A stretch of 64,000 bases of DNA from Antilocapra americana (GCA_007570785.1 ML664199.1:24844400-24908399); one strand, 5' to 3'. Positions 1 through 12,242 are shown, counted from the stretch's first letter. Notes: generated from the sequence alone by a model not told the origin. Numbers and translations are program-made.

Positions 1-317
1 GGACCAACAATATTCTAAATACAAGGTTCACTTGGTCTCAAAGTGGTCTTCTCATATCTACCCACCCTGTCCCACCAGCCCCCAAATCCGTTTTCCGGCC
101 ATTAAATGCCAACCTCCTCTGGCTGGACAGTGAGGGTAACTACTGGGCCAGGAGCGGAGGAGATAAACCTCATGCCAGCCCCGGTGAGAGCTAAGAGGAC
201 AGATAAGGATCCAGGAAGTGGCAGAGAGAGGGCTGCCTGAGAATCATTTTAGTTCAGCTCCCTTCACGTCTCCTGCTTAGGATTTTGCAGTTTGTAATGC
301 CGTTTTTATCTTCTTGT

Positions 318-456
318 TCATTGTCTGTCTTTCCCACTGAACTGTTATCTACATGAGAGCTGGGACCCTGATGTTTTAGTAAACACTGGATACCTAGTAA
401 CTATCCCAGTGCCTGGCATACAGATGATGCTCAAATATTTGCTGACAAAAGAATGG
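318..456 (+). repeat. L2-type LINE 3' end relic
   Basis: The stretch has the usual L2 3'-end progression: a 'gtctgtctttcccac' start, then 'tacatgagagctgggaccc', then 'cagtgcctggcatacag', then 'gatgctcaaatatttgctga'. It is clearly decayed. The rest of 1-960 shows nothing I recognise. Confidence 0.6.
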
Positions 457-1690
457 ACAATGGCAATTGATTACCTGGCAATAGATAATGAGGGGATTTT
501 ACACAATGCTTTGGGGAAAAAAAAATCACTAGCTGGGGAGGAGGAGAAATGTCCCCTAAAATTCTAGTTCTTGAGGTGAATAGATGCAGGTTAAATCAAT
601 AGTCCACCTGCCAAGAATAGGAGGGACAGTTTGGAGCTGATGTAAACCTTTCAGTATTCAAAAGTATTCATGTGCAAAATATCTACATGCAACATTGCAT
701 TTTTAGCATAAAGCAACTGATTTCCCTTTATGTCCTAAGAAGACAGTTTCAAGCAAAAATATACAGTTCCATCCAGTATGTATCTCTTCATCTTAAACAT
801 TTTGATACATGAAATATTTTTAAGAAACCAAGTTTAAAGGAAAGAGAAATGGCTGGTTGAGGTTTTTATAGCTCCTGTTGGAAAGCAGACCCAGAGAAGA
901 CCCCATGAGTTTTTAAATCACAGTAAAGGGAAACTAAAACTGAGAGAAGCTGATCTCAGGTTTCACTTCGGTTCAGTCGTGTCCGACTCTTTGTGACCCC
1001 ATGGACTGCAGCACGCCAGGCCTCCCTGTCCAACACCAACTCTCAGAGTCTACTCAAACTCATGCCCATTCAGTCAGTGATGCCGTCCAACCATCTCATC
1101 CTCTGTTGCCCCCTTCTCCTTCTGCCCTCAATCTTTCCCAGCATCAGGGTCTTTCCTAAAGAGTCAGCTCTTTGCATCCAGTGGCCAAAGTATTAGAGTC
1201 TCAGCCTCAGCATCAGCCGTTCCAATGAACACCTATGACTGATCTCTCTTAGTATGGACTGGTTGGATCTCCTTGCAGTCCAAGGGATTCTCAAGAGTCT
1301 TCTCCAACACTACACTTCAAAAGCATCAATTCTTTGGCACTCAGCCTTCTTTATAGTCCAACTCTCACATCCATACATGACCACTGGAAAAACCATAACC
1401 TTGACTAGATGGACCTTTGTTGCCAAAGTATGTCTCTGCTTTTTAATATGCTGGTTACTTGGTCATAGCTTTTCTTCCAAGGAGTAAGCATCTTTTAATT
1501 TCATGGCTGCAGTCATCATCTACAGTGATTTTGGAGCCCAAAAAATAAAGTCTGTCACTGTTTCCACTGTTTCCCTATCTATCTGTCATGAAGTGATGGG
1601 ACCAGATGCCATGATCTTAGTTTTCTGAATGTTGAGGGTTAAGCCAACATGTTCACTCTCCTCTTTCACTTTCATCAAGAGGCTCTTTAG

Positions 1691-2422
1691 TTATTCTTCA
1701 CTTTCTGCCATAAGGGTGTTGTCATCTGCATATCTGAGGTTATTGATCTTTCTCTTGGCAATCTGGATTCTAGCTTGTGTTTCATCCGGTCCAGTATTTC
1801 TCATGATGTACTCTACATATAAGTTAAATAAGCAAGGTGATAAGATACAGCTTTGAGGTACTCCTTTCCCAATTTGGAACCAGTCCATTGTTTCATGTCC
1901 AGTTCTAACTATTGCTTCCTGATCCTGCATACAGATTTTCAAGAGGCAGGTCAGGTGGTCTGATATTTCCAACTCTTTCAGAATTTTCCACAGTTTGTTG
2001 TGATCCACACAGTCAAAGACTTTGGCATAGTCAATAAAGAAGTACATGTTTTTCTGGAATTCTCTCTCTTTTTTGATGATCCAGTGGATGTTGGCAATTT
2101 GATCTCTGGTTCCTTTGCCTTTTCAAAATCCAGCTTGAACATCTGAAAGTTCAAGGTTCACGTATTGCTGAAGCCTGGCTTGGAGAACTTTGAGCATTAC
2201 TTTACTAGTGTGTGAGATGAGTGCAATGGTGTAGTAGTTCGAGCATTCTTTGGCATTGCCTTTCTTTGGGATTGGAATGAAAACTGACCTTTTCCAGTCC
2301 TGGGGCCACTGCTGAGTTTTCAAAATTTGCTGACATATTGAGTGCAGTACTTTCACAGCATTATCTTTTAGGATTTGAAATAGCTCAACTGGAATTCCTT
2401 CACCTCCACTAGCTTTGTTCAT
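1691..2422 (-). pseudogene. BovB reverse transcriptase remnant
   Basis: Two minus-strand open segments, 2123-2422 and 1691-2047, carry successive parts of the reverse transcriptase in the same element. The first has the fingers-region motif 'SVFIPIPKKG'. The second has the motif A stretch 'FDCVDH' with its catalytic aspartate and the motif C box YADD, encoded at 1721-1732 on the minus strand. The link between them is broken near 2048-2122 by frame loss. No intact product is possible. This is a retrotransposon relic, not a host gene. Confidence 0.9.
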
Positions 2423-2512
2423 AGAGATGCTTCCTAAGGCCCACTTGACTTCTCATTCCAGGATGTCTGGCTCTAGGTGAGTGATCACACCATTATGATT
2501 ATCTGGGTCATG

Positions 2513-2786
2513 CTGCTGCTGCTGCTAAGTCACTTTAGTCCTGTCCGACTCTGTGCGACCCCATAGACTGAAGCCCACAAGGCTCCCCTGTCCCTGGGAT
2601 TCTCCAGGCAAGAACACTGGAGTGGGTTGCCATTTCCTTCTCCAATGCATGAAAGTGAAAAGGGAAAGTGAAGTCACTCAGTCATGTCCGACTGTTAGCA
2701 ACCCTGTGGTCTGCAGCCTACCAGGCTCCTCCGTCCATAGGATTTTCCAGGCAAGAGTACTGGAATGGGTTGCTATTGCCTCTCTG
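2513..2786 (-). mobile_element. Bov-A2 SINE nested in BovB
   Basis: Two tandem Bov-A units in antisense orientation ('gtccgactctgtgcgacccc' and again 'gtccgactgttagcaaccc'), with the tail reading as a (TGC) run at 2511-2525. It is flanked by a 12-bp TSD with one mismatch, 2501-2512 and 2787-2798 (atctgRgtcatg), and the host BovB resumes exactly after it. It is therefore younger than the BovB it splits. Confidence 0.9.
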
Positions 2787-3375
2787 ATCTGAGTCATGAA
2801 GATCTTTTTTTTTGTATAGTTCTTCTGTGTATTCTTGCCACCTCTTCTTAATATCTTCTGTTTCTGTTAGATCCATATCATTTCTGTCCTTTATTGAGCC
2901 CATCTCTGAATGAAATGTTTCCTTGGTATTCTTCTTGAAGAGATCTCTAGTCTTTCCCATTCTATTATTTTCCTCTATTTCTTTGCACTGATCACTGAGG
3001 AAAGCTTTCTTATCTCTCCTTACTAGTCTTTGAAACTCCGCATTCAAATGTGTGTATCTTTCCTTTTCTACTTTGCTTTTTGCTTCTGTTCTTTCACAGC
3101 TATTTGTAAGGCCTCCTCAGACAGCCATTTTGCTTTTTTGAATTTCTTTTTCTTGGGGATGGTCTTGATCCCTGTCTCCTGTACAATGTCAGGAACCTCT
3201 GTCCATAGTTCATCAGGGACTCTATCAGATCTAGTCCCTTAAATCTATTTCTCACTTCCACTGTATAGTCATAAGGGATTTGAATAGGTCACATCTGAGT
3301 GGTCTAGTGGTTTTCCCCACTTTCTTCAATTTCAGTCTGAATGTGGCGATAAGGAGTTTTCATGCTCAGGTTTCA

Positions 3376-4721
3376 TTCTCTTCCAAATGTCAGTTTAAAA
3401 AAGTCAGCCTTGAATTTAACAGTTTGATGACTTGGCTCAGCTTCTTGAACAGGGATTTTCCTGGGCTGGCAGAGAGGAAGCAGCTGATTTATTAGTCTGG
3501 GTGCTGTGACCTTGACGTTGGCTGGTGCCCCAGGGCTGAGGAAGTGAGATCCGCCCCAGGGAATGAGCCAAAGACACAGTCCGTGTGACCTTCTTGCTCT
3601 GATCTGGCCAGTTAGCAGCTCCCCAGATCACAGGGACAAAGCCTGAAGCCCAGCTATGCTCTCATGGACATGTCTTCGAGTGAGGCTGGAATTAGCTCTC
3701 CTAACCTTGGGCTTTAACTTGGCTACTCTTGCGCTTTCCACCCTTTCATCATTACTGTCTTAAATTTTTAACTAGCTTCATGTAAATGAAATTATTAATT
3801 ATAAATGCCTCCAAAATACATCCTCTAGCAATTTTGATTCTGTCACGCCCATTAAAAAAATAACCTGGGAATAAGTAATAAGCACTACCACCATGACTCG
3901 GTTTGGGGCTCATTCAGATCCAAGTGACTTGGGGTTTTCAAAGGCATTTGGAGTCACTGGACATCTTTATTTTTAGAAAATCAATTAGAAGTGTTTCCTG
4001 TGTGCTAGAAAATTCCTTCCCAAACTTTGTGTGTTAAAATAACAGGCTTTAAAAAAAAAATTCAGCTTTCATAGAATACATAAAAATAAAATTATTGGAG
4101 AAATAAAAAATATATATAATAACCCCCCCAATTTTTTGTTAGATTCAAAAGATATAAAATTACTCTCAGTGCTCAAATGACTATAAAAGTTTCTGAGGTT
4201 TGATATTTTGCTTATCTTGCTTAACAGACAAGTTTCAGTCCACAGAACCACACTATAAGCAGCTAAAACACTTTCTAGAATCAACAGAAAACACTTGTAA
4301 GGAGAAATGCTTAACTCTTTTTAAGAAAAAATATTTAAAATTCATGACATTGTTTAACTGTCACAAAGCATCTCATTTGCATCTTTAATCCCTTATCTGG
4401 TTGCTTGTGCATCTTACACCAGCTTTAGCTCTGCAAAATGTTTAGTGACTCATCAGGAACAAAGATGTGTGAGCCAATAGAAGACAAATATCCATGGTAG
4501 AAAATGTTCTAATTTTTCTGATAGCTTTTTAGAAATTTCTTATTCATTTTTTCCCCGTGATTTGACAGTTGAGCAGAATATCAAAATTCTTGAAGGAAAT
4601 AAATGGTATGGACATTTTGATCCAGGTTTATTTTACCAGACTTGCAGAAAATGATCCCAATTATCTTTTTTTCAATTCTGTCTGTTCTTCAAGAGTATTT
4701 CCTGACCAATTAAAACTCATT
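3376..4721. other. Unique sequence, no gene seen
   Basis: No recognisable repeat or coding pattern. Open frames here are short and lack family features. 3440-3640 is GC-richer; 4030-4160 is AT-rich with A- and C-runs. Confidence 0.5.
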
Positions 4722-4985
4722 AGAAGGACTAATGCTGAAGCTGAAGCTGCAATACTTTGGTCACCTAATGTGAAGAACTGACTCACTGGAAAAGACCTTG
4801 ATGCTGGGAAAGATCAAAGGCAGGAGGAGAAGGGGATGACTGAAGATGAGATGGTTGGATGGACATGAGTTTGAGCAAGCTCCAGGAGATGGTGATGGAC
4901 TAGTGATGGACAGGAAAGCCTGGAGTGCTGCAGTCCATGGGGTCTCAAAGAGTTGGACATGACAGAGCGACTGAACTGAACTGAA
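4722..4985 (+). mobile_element. BovB 3' end, sense, truncated
   Basis: Matches the last ~260 bp of BovB, from 'gctgaagctgcaatactttgg' to the 'ctgaactgaactgaa' tail. Flanking imperfect repeats 4713-4721 (aaactcatt) and 4986-4994 (agactcatt) look like a TSD, so this is an independent truncated insertion. Confidence 0.88.
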
Positions 4986-4994
4986 AGACTCATT

Positions 4995-5812
4995 TTGCTT
5001 TTTTTTTAAAAGATCTATATAGCCAATGTGAAGGGGAAGGTTTTGAAACAGGGTGCTAAATTTTGGACAGTCTTAAACGTCAAGATAAATAGTTTGAACA
5101 AATTCCTTTTTGGACTAAATAGCATTTAATAATGCTTGGGATTGAAACATGGATCAAATTTTAAATTCATTTTTTGTTTTTATCTGTTTAGACTTTCCCT
5201 AAATGAGAACATGTCAGAGACTGCATCTGTGTTTTAAAGAAAGAATTCTGGTGAGTATATTAAAAATGCCGACTTGAACACAGCCATGTCAGATGGTAGG
5301 GTGATGGTGGACTTGTCTCTTTCTCCTGGTATTTCTACTGAATCCACCTGCATGAGAGATGTGGTCATATCTGATGCTCTTCATGGTTAGTGAATTTTCA
5401 TTCAGCACTGATTTCTAGGCAGCACATAAAATGCGTTCTTGCTGCTCAGGGTTCAGTACAGGGTTCATCAGAGAAAGAAATTCCCACACATGCACACATA
5501 TACATTATACACATTCTTAAATATCAGCAAATTATACCTGCTAGGCATTAAATTCCCCCAATACTTCTCTTCTCTTCTCTTTCAGCTCTCAATGAGAAGT
5601 ATCAAAGAGGTGATTCTGAGATGAGGGTTTAAATCTCACTCCTTTCTCTGGTGCAAAAGGTAGTGTTCCTGGCTGCAACCCACCGTGTCCTCATGTTCTC
5701 ATGTGATAGTGGAAACTGATCTTTGACCTTCAACAATTTATCAGATACAACTTACAACATTTAGCTGGGTCATAATGGGAACATCTCACTTTTATTACTA
5801 TACTAAAGACTC
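4995..5812. other. Unique AT-rich sequence
   Basis: No repeat family or gene recognised. A TCTTC-like short run lies at 5565-5583. Confidence 0.5.
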
Positions 5813-6456
5813 AGTTCAATTCAATTCAGTCACTCACTTGTTTGAGATTCTTTGTGACCCCATGGACTGTAGCAGGCCAGCCTTCCCTGTTCATCATCAA
5901 CTGAGCTTGCTCAAACTGATGTCCATCGAGTTGGTGATGCCATCCAACAATTTCATCCTCGTCGTCCCCTTTTCCTCCCGCCTTCAATCTTGCCCAGCAT
6001 CAGGGTCTTTTCCAAGGAGTCAGTTCTTTGCATCAGGTGGCCAAAGTATTGGAGCTTCAGCTTCAGCATCAGTCATTTCAATGAGTATTCAGGACTGATT
6101 TCCTTTAGGACTGACTGGTTTGATCTCCTTGTAGTCCAAGGGACTCTCAAGAGTCTTCTCCAACACCACACTTCAAAAGCTCAATTCTTCGATGCTCAGC
6201 TTTCTTTATGGTCCCACTCTCACATCCATACATGACTACTGGAAAAACCAAAGCTTTGACTAGACGGACCTTTGTTGGCAAAAGAATGTCTCTGCTTTTT
6301 AATATGCTCTCTAGGTTGTTCATAACTTTCCCTTCAAGAAATAAGCAGCTTTTAATTTCATGGCTGCAGTCACCATCTACAGTGATTTTGGAGCCCCCCA
6401 AAATAAAGCCTGTCACTATTTCCATTGTTTCCCCATCTATTTGACATGAAGTGATG

Positions 6457-6682
6457 AAACTCTGGCCACCTGATATGAAGAACTGACTCCTTGGAAAAGA
6501 CCCTGATTCTGGGAAAGATTGAAGGCAGGAAGAGAAGGGACAAACTCAATGGACATGAGTTGGAGCAAGCTCCGGGAGTTAGTGATGGACAGGGAAACCT
6601 GGCATGCTGCAGTCCATGGGGTCACAAAGAGTGGGACATGACTGAGTGACTGAAATGAACTGAACTGAACTGAACTGAACTG
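6457..6682 (+). mobile_element. Sense BovB tail nested in antisense BovB
   Basis: Begins inside the BovB 3' region ('ctctggccacctgatatgaag') and ends in a (tgaac)n tail at 6655-6682. The host BovB sequence is split around a short 'tgatg' repeat (6452-6456 and 6681-6685). Confidence 0.87.
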
Positions 6683-6712
6683 ATGGGACTAGATGCCATG
6701 TTCTTAGTTTTT

Positions 6713-6914
6713 GTTTTTGTTTGTTTGTTTGTTTTTATTTTTATTTTATTTTTTTAATTTTCTTTACTTTATTGTGTTGGTTTTGCCATACATTGACATG
6801 AATCCGCCATGGGTATACATATGCTCCCCCTCCAGAACCCCCTTCCCTCCTCCCTCCCGATTCCCTCCCCCTGGGTCATCTCGGTGCACCAGCCCCGAGC
6901 ATCAACCCTGGGCT
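6713..6914 (-). mobile_element. L1 3' end, antisense, nested in BovB
   Basis: A T-rich run with TTTG units (the reversed A-tail) is followed by the ruminant L1 3'-UTR pattern 'ttttgccatacattgacatg ... ccgccatgggtatac ... tgcaccagccccgagc'. It ends where BovB sequence returns. Confidence 0.85.
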
Positions 6915-7773
6915 GAATGTTGAGTTTTAAGCCAATTTTTTCACTCTCCTCTTTCACTTTTATCAAGAGGCTCTTTAATTCCTCCCTATTTTCTGCCATA
7001 AAGGTGGTGTCATCTGCATATCTGAGGTTGTTGATATTGATTCTAGCTTGTGCTTCATCCAGCCCAGCATTTCGAATGATGTACCCTGAATATAAGTTAA
7101 ATAAGCAGGGTAACAATATATAGATGTACTTCTTTCCCAATTTTGAAACAGTCCATTGTTCCATGTCCAGTTATAACTGTTGCTTCTTGACCTGCATACA
7201 GATTTATCAAGAGGTGGATAAGTTGTCTGGTATCCCCATCTCTTGAAGAATGTTTCACAGTTTGCTGTGATCCACACAAAGACTTTAGCGTAGTCAATGA
7301 AAGGAGAAGTAGATGTTTTTTTAGGAATTCTCTTGCTTTTTCAATGATCCAAGGGATGTTGGCAATTTGATCTCTGGTTCCTCTGCCTTTTCTAAATCCA
7401 GTTTGAACATCTGGAAGTTCACGGTTCAAATACTGTTGAAGCCTAGCTTGAAGAATTTTGAGCATTATTTTGCTAGCATGTGAGATGAGTGCAACTGTGT
7501 GGTAGTTAGAACGTTCTTTGGCATTGCCTTTCTTTGGGATTGGAATGAAAACTGACCTTTTCCAGTCCTGTGGCCACTGTTGAGTTTTCCAAATTTGCTA
7601 GCATATTGAGTACAGTACTTTCACAGCATCATCTTTTAGGATTTGACATAGCTCAGCTGGAATTCTGTCACCTCCACTAGCTTTGTTCGTAGTGAGTCTT
7701 CTTAAGGTCCACTTGACTTCGAATTCTAGGATGTCTGGCTCTAGGTAAATGATCACACCGTCATGGTTATCTG

Positions 7774-8245
7774 GGTTACCCTGAAGACTAAATTTCTACA
7801 AAATTCCTTTTTGAAAGCTCTTCCTTCTGTAGTTCATAAAATATTTTTTAAATATAAAAGTTACATGTGTGTCTTTTCCTGTGATAGCCTTTCATGTGAA
7901 GCCAAGCTTTGAGGTCCTGAGTCATTTACCCTAACATCATTCTAGCTTTTCTGTGTCTCTAACTGCCTTTCCTTGCTCACAGAGCTCAGTATTTGGGCTT
8001 CTCTTTTCCTGCTCCTTTCCATAAAGAAAGGCTTCCCTGGTGGCTCAGACAGTAAAGAATCCTAGTTACTGTGAATAATACTGCAAGATTTCAAAGTGGA
8101 AAATTTCCCTGTAAACACCTAATAGAAAGGAGGTTGATTAAAAAACAAGGTCTGCACAACATAAAGGAGTATAAATGAAGGAATGATGAATTATTGTCTT
8201 GATTTCCTGGAAGTTAGCTATTTTATTTATTCATCTGTTTCCTCC
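7774..8245. other. Unique sequence with a SINE-head fragment
   Basis: Mostly unrecognised. 8032-8062 matches only the tRNA-like head of a Bov-tA SINE ('gcttccctggtggctcagac'). No gene seen. Confidence 0.5.
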
Positions 8246-8383
8246 CATTTACTTTTTTTTTCTATTCTTTTTTGCTTTTCTATTGCATTGCAAAGCATGC
8301 GGAATCTTACTTCCCTGACCAGGGATCAAATCTATGCCCCCTGCATTGAAACCTAGAGTATTAACCCCTGGACCAGGGAAATC
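8246..8383 (-). mobile_element. CHR-2-type SINE, antisense
   Basis: T-rich start, then 'gcatgcggaatcttacttcc', 'ctgaccagggatcaaatc' and 'ccctggaccagggaaatcc'. This is the reversed tRNA-derived head and body of the cetartiodactyl CHR family. Confidence 0.85.
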
Positions 8384-8589
8384 CTTTCTATTTTTCTTGA
8401 AAGAAGAATATCCCATTAATGACTACAGTCTCTTGTCTGTGTACCTACATTTCCCACCTTTTCTTCCCTCCTAGGCATGTCCACTCATTTGTCCACTCCA
8501 ATTTAGCCTGCTCATCAGAGTTCCCTTTAGCCAGAGACTATCTACACTCTTTCCAGATAAATTTGAAAAACTGTGAGTCTATTATACAC

Positions 8590-8706
8590 CCTGAATAGAC
8601 ATGAATTTGAGCAAACTCCTGGACATAGTGAAGGTCAGGGAAAGCCTGGCATGCTGCAGTCCGTGAGGTCCTGAGGAGTTGGACATGACTCAGCAACTGA
8701 ACAACA
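8590..8706 (+). mobile_element. BovB/Bov-A 3' end fragment, sense
   Basis: About 115 bp matching the BovB terminus ('gacatgaatttgagcaaac' ... 'catgctgcagtccgtgagg' ... 'gactcagcaactgaacaac'). Confidence 0.8.
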
Positions 8707-9589
8707 CTTGTATAATTCAGGGGGGTCATTGATTGACAGTCTTGATTGACAACTGCAGGTTGTATAACAAGATGCTCTACTGTGCATGTCTTTCCCATAA
8801 TTCAATGTAATTATATGTATGTATTCATGGGATATTTTTGAACAGTTGATGAGCCAGATGGCCACAAAAGGTTACTTTAATATAGGATAGTGTGAGGGAT
8901 GAACATGTGCCAGAGTGGGGAAACTCCTGCCAGGTGGCCACTGGGGGAGTTTTCTGGCCCTTTACCTATTTTTGGAGGACTGATAGGCATGTTGTAGGTG
9001 GGGCTGGTAAATTGCTTGGTGGGATTAGGTGGCCATTGGATGGTTAGCTGAAGGGGCCACCTCTTCTTACACTCAGCTAACTTCCTATCGAGCTGAGGTC
9101 GGTGACCCCTTTCACACTTCTCCCCTTCTCACTGGCACAGTTTCTCTGTCATATGATAGAAATGATGGCACTGCCTTTATAGACATCTCTGTGGTGAATC
9201 TGATTATTTTAGCTCCCTTGCTGGCCAATAACAGCCCCTGTGGCAGCTCAATCATGTGGCATTTGGAATTGATTTTAAAACAGGCAGAAACACTGACTGC
9301 TGTTCTTAATTTAAGATCATTTCATGCCTAAGGCCATAATCAATACCTATGGTGATTCAAGGATTAAATGATTCACAAATGGAAGATTTCCAATAGTTAT
9401 ACTGTTTTCAGTTAATTTTTGAAAGTAGATAAAACATGTCATCATCAGGCTTTTAGAGAGAAAAACTAATGACTGCTAACTAAGCCTTGGGAAACCTACA
9501 GAAGATTCCAGGGAGGGTCATGAGCAAGAGTTCCAACCAACTGGGAGCAGAAATACTGAGTCCACTTGAAAACACCAAGCCATGATATA
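8707..9589. other. Unique sequence, no gene seen
   Basis: No recognised repeat. An open frame at 9029-9331 (100 codons) has no family features and no splice or promoter context that I can support. Confidence 0.45.
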
Positions 9590-9975
9590 CCATTTTTTTT
9601 AATTGACGTATAGTTGCTTTACAATGTTGCATTGGTTTCTGCTGTACAAGGAAGTAAATCAGCTATATGTATACATATATCCCTTCTTGGGTAGACCTTC
9701 CTCCTACCCCTTTAGGTCATCATAGAGCACCGAGCTGAGCTTCCTGTGCTATACAACAACTTTCCACTAGCTATCTGTCTTACACAGAGGTGTGTATATA
9801 TGTCAGTCTCAGTTTCCCCTTCATGTCCTCATGTGCCGTCTCTACATCTGTGTCTGTATTCTTGCCCTGGAAATAGGTTCATCTGTGCCATTTTTCTAGA
9901 TTCCACATATATGGGTTAATATATTATATTTGGTTTTCTCTTTCTGACTTACTTCACTCTGTATGACAGACAATC
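9590..9975 (-). mobile_element. L1 3' UTR, antisense
   Basis: Reversed artiodactyl L1 3' end: T-run, 'attgacgtatagttgcttta', 'gagcaccgagctgagcttcc', 'gggttaatatattatatttg' and 'gacttacttcactctgtatg'. Truncated, non-coding. Confidence 0.85.
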
Positions 9976-10483
9976 TTTCTACTTGTTTTCCCCTAAATAT
10001 TGAGATTTTAAGAGAAACATTAGGCTGGTACAAAATACCAGTCTTCTCTTCAGCTTGACAGGCTCTTTCCTCACCTGCACAAGCTTTCTCTGACCCTCTT
10101 TGGGACATTCTGGTAGTAGTTAGTCTTCATAGAGTAGTGAAACAAAATTGCACAAGACGTGAGAAAGCCATTGAATTCTTTTTGGTGCCAATCAGCTATT
10201 TTTCTAGAAGTACTAGCGAATTTTTTTACTACTTTGTTGGATCATCTGAAAAAAATTCTTCTATTCTGTTATTTCTTTTGGGGTACCAGCCCTTAGCCTG
10301 TGCTTGGACTCCTTATGCAACAAAATGACAGCCTGAGTCCACTGTTCTCCCTCAGGCACCAGCTGAGAAATTTATGAACATGTTCTCCAAATGCCACATG
10401 ACTTTTCATCTTCCTGTCCTGCTTTTACACATGCATCTGTACATCCTATATCATCTAGGGGATCTTCTCCTTACAATTATTAT
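9976..10483. other. Unique sequence
   Basis: Nothing recognised; short open frames only. Confidence 0.45.
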
Positions 10484-10632
10484 TTTTAACTTTTTATTTT
10501 GGATTGGAGTATAGCCGATTGACAATGTCACTGTAGTTTCAGGTGCGGGGCAAAGGGACTCAGGCTAACACATGTATCCATTCTCTTCCAAATTCCCCTC
10601 CCATCAAGGCCACCACATAACACTGAACAATT
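10484..10632 (-). mobile_element. L1 3' end fragment, antisense
   Basis: Pattern 'ttggagtatagccgattgac ... tttcaggtgcgg ... ggactcaggctaacacatg ... ttcccctcccatcaaggcc', the reversed end of a ruminant L1 3' UTR. Confidence 0.82.
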
Positions 10633-10964
10633 ATTTTAAGAAAATAAATAACTCAGACTCTGTCCATTCAACAGTTCTTAATTAAAACTATGGTGATAAT
10701 GAAGTAAGAAGCATAGATGGGAGGGCCTGTGTGACTTACTGTGAATTAACAGAAGAATAAAGTCATATCTGGTGATCACTTGCAACCTGAATATTCATGA
10801 GATACATAGTTTGCAAAGAGATTAGTTATAAAAGTTCAAATCTTGTATGAAATTGTATTGTTGTGAAATTCCTAGAGAACAGTACTGGGTAAATAATTCT
10901 GGCTTACTGTATAGTTGTAGAGAAAAATATGTAAATTAATTAGAGGAAGCCCTAGAAAATATCA

Positions 10965-11354
10965 TCTTCAGCTTCTTTGGCATCAGTGGTTGGGATATAG
11001 ACTTGGATCACTGTGATGTTGAATGGTTTGCTAGGAAACGAACCAAGATTACTCTGTTGTTTTTTGAGACTGCATCTGAGTACTGCATTTCAGACTCTTG
11101 TTGACTATGATGGCTGCTCCATTTCTTCTAAGGGATTCTTGCCAACTCTTTGGAAAAGACCCTGATGCTGGGAGAGATTGAAAGCAAAAGGAGAAGGGAG
11201 CAGCAGAAGATGAGATGGTTGGATAGCATCACCGACTCAATGGACATGAGTTTCAGCAAACTCGGGCAGATAGTGAAGGACAGGGGAGTCTGGCGTGTTG
11301 CAGTTCACAGGGCTGCAAAGAGTTGAACATGACTTACTGACTGAACAACAACGA
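10965..11354 (+). mobile_element. Short BovB with inverted 5' part (twin-primed)
   Basis: 10965 to about 11140 is BovB endonuclease-region sequence in antisense ('gcatcagtggttgggatatag', 'gctccatttcttctaaggg'). From about 11141 to 11354 it is the BovB 3' end in sense ('ttggaaaagaccctgatgctg' to 'gactgaacaacaacgac'). A single 13-bp TSD flanks the whole unit: 10952-10964 and 11355-11367 (ctagaaaMtatca, one mismatch). One TSD around both halves indicates one insertion with 5' inversion and loss of the middle, the pattern expected from twin priming. Confidence 0.85.
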
Positions 11355-11367
11355 CTAGAAACTATCA

Positions 11368-12242
11368 CCTGCAAAGGAAACTTGGTTTATGATCTAATAT
11401 TCCTGGGAAAGTGGAACATGGAATTGTATCCAGAGTAAGTTGTAAGAAGGGTCAGATCCTGTATCAGAGGTAATGTTTATAAGGAAGGACTAGAAACACA
11501 TGGGATGAATGGACATCCAAGGAGGAAGAGGATGAGACCGTTTTTCCAATGTTTCAATGCTTTCCTCGTAATTCTAGAAGGACAGAACCTATATGTGTAT
11601 TAGCTCCCTTCGTTTCACGTGTACCTCTATTGTATTATAATATCAGATTTTAAGAACTACATAAGCGATATAGTCAGACACTTTTGTGAGAAAATATATA
11701 AGAAAGGGAGTTGTTCTGCAAGGGGAGTTAATGCTGATGACAATATTGCAATTTCCTGAAAATGGAAAGAAACGTATTGGAAAGCAAACCTTTATTCTGT
11801 TCTGCCAGAGCTCCCTGTGGTTCACCCAACAATAATACATGCAACTCATCTTCATTTCTTGAGAAAACTACAAGCAGAAAATCTGTAAAACTTAGCACTA
11901 ATTATTACATATTGTTGCTATAGATGAATCCATACATTAGCTCAAATTATGATTATTTGGCCTTAATGGGACCTCTGGGTGTGCAGACATCAGCACTTTG
12001 TGTATATTTCTCTTCTATCTGAAGAGATGTCTGGAAGGAGAATAGCAGGTCTCCTAAACTGGGCTGAGCAGATATGAATGGAATTGTGTGTATTCCTGAG
12101 TACCAAGATGGGACCTCATTATTCCTCGTGATGAACACCATAGTTAGACAGTATTTTGCAAAGTTAATGAAAAGAAAATATTGTGTTTAGAATTTTTAAT
12201 GGGCTGGAAAGAGAAAAAGCAGATCCTTTCATAAGATTTCAT
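11368..12242. other. Unique sequence
   Basis: No repeat or gene recognised. AT-rich, with short open frames on both strands. Confidence 0.45.

Larger units (their letters stand above)
961..3375 (-). mobile_element. BovB (RTE) LINE, 5'-truncated, antisense
   Basis: Read on the minus strand this is the 3' two thirds of a BovB element. The plus strand begins with the reversed 3' terminus ('ttcagtcgtgtccgactc') and runs back through the reverse-transcriptase region to about 3375, where similarity stops; the endonuclease and 5' part are missing. A Bov-A2 SINE at 2513-2786 interrupts it. Several stops and frameshifts break the coding part. RTE-clade LINEs encode an AP-like endonuclease plus a reverse transcriptase and mobilise Bov SINEs in trans; this copy is dead. 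Confidence 0.93.
5813..7773 (-). mobile_element. BovB LINE, antisense, with two nested insertions
   Basis: A second 5'-truncated antisense BovB. The 3' terminus is at about 5813 ('ttcaattcaattcagtcac') and similarity ends near 7773. The body is split at 6457-6682 by a sense BovB tail and at about 6713-6914 by an antisense L1 3' end, after which BovB resumes at 'gaatgttgagttttaagcc'. Reverse-transcriptase remnants persist on the minus strand, with the YADD box encoded at 7009-7020, but frames are broken throughout. Confidence 0.92.
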
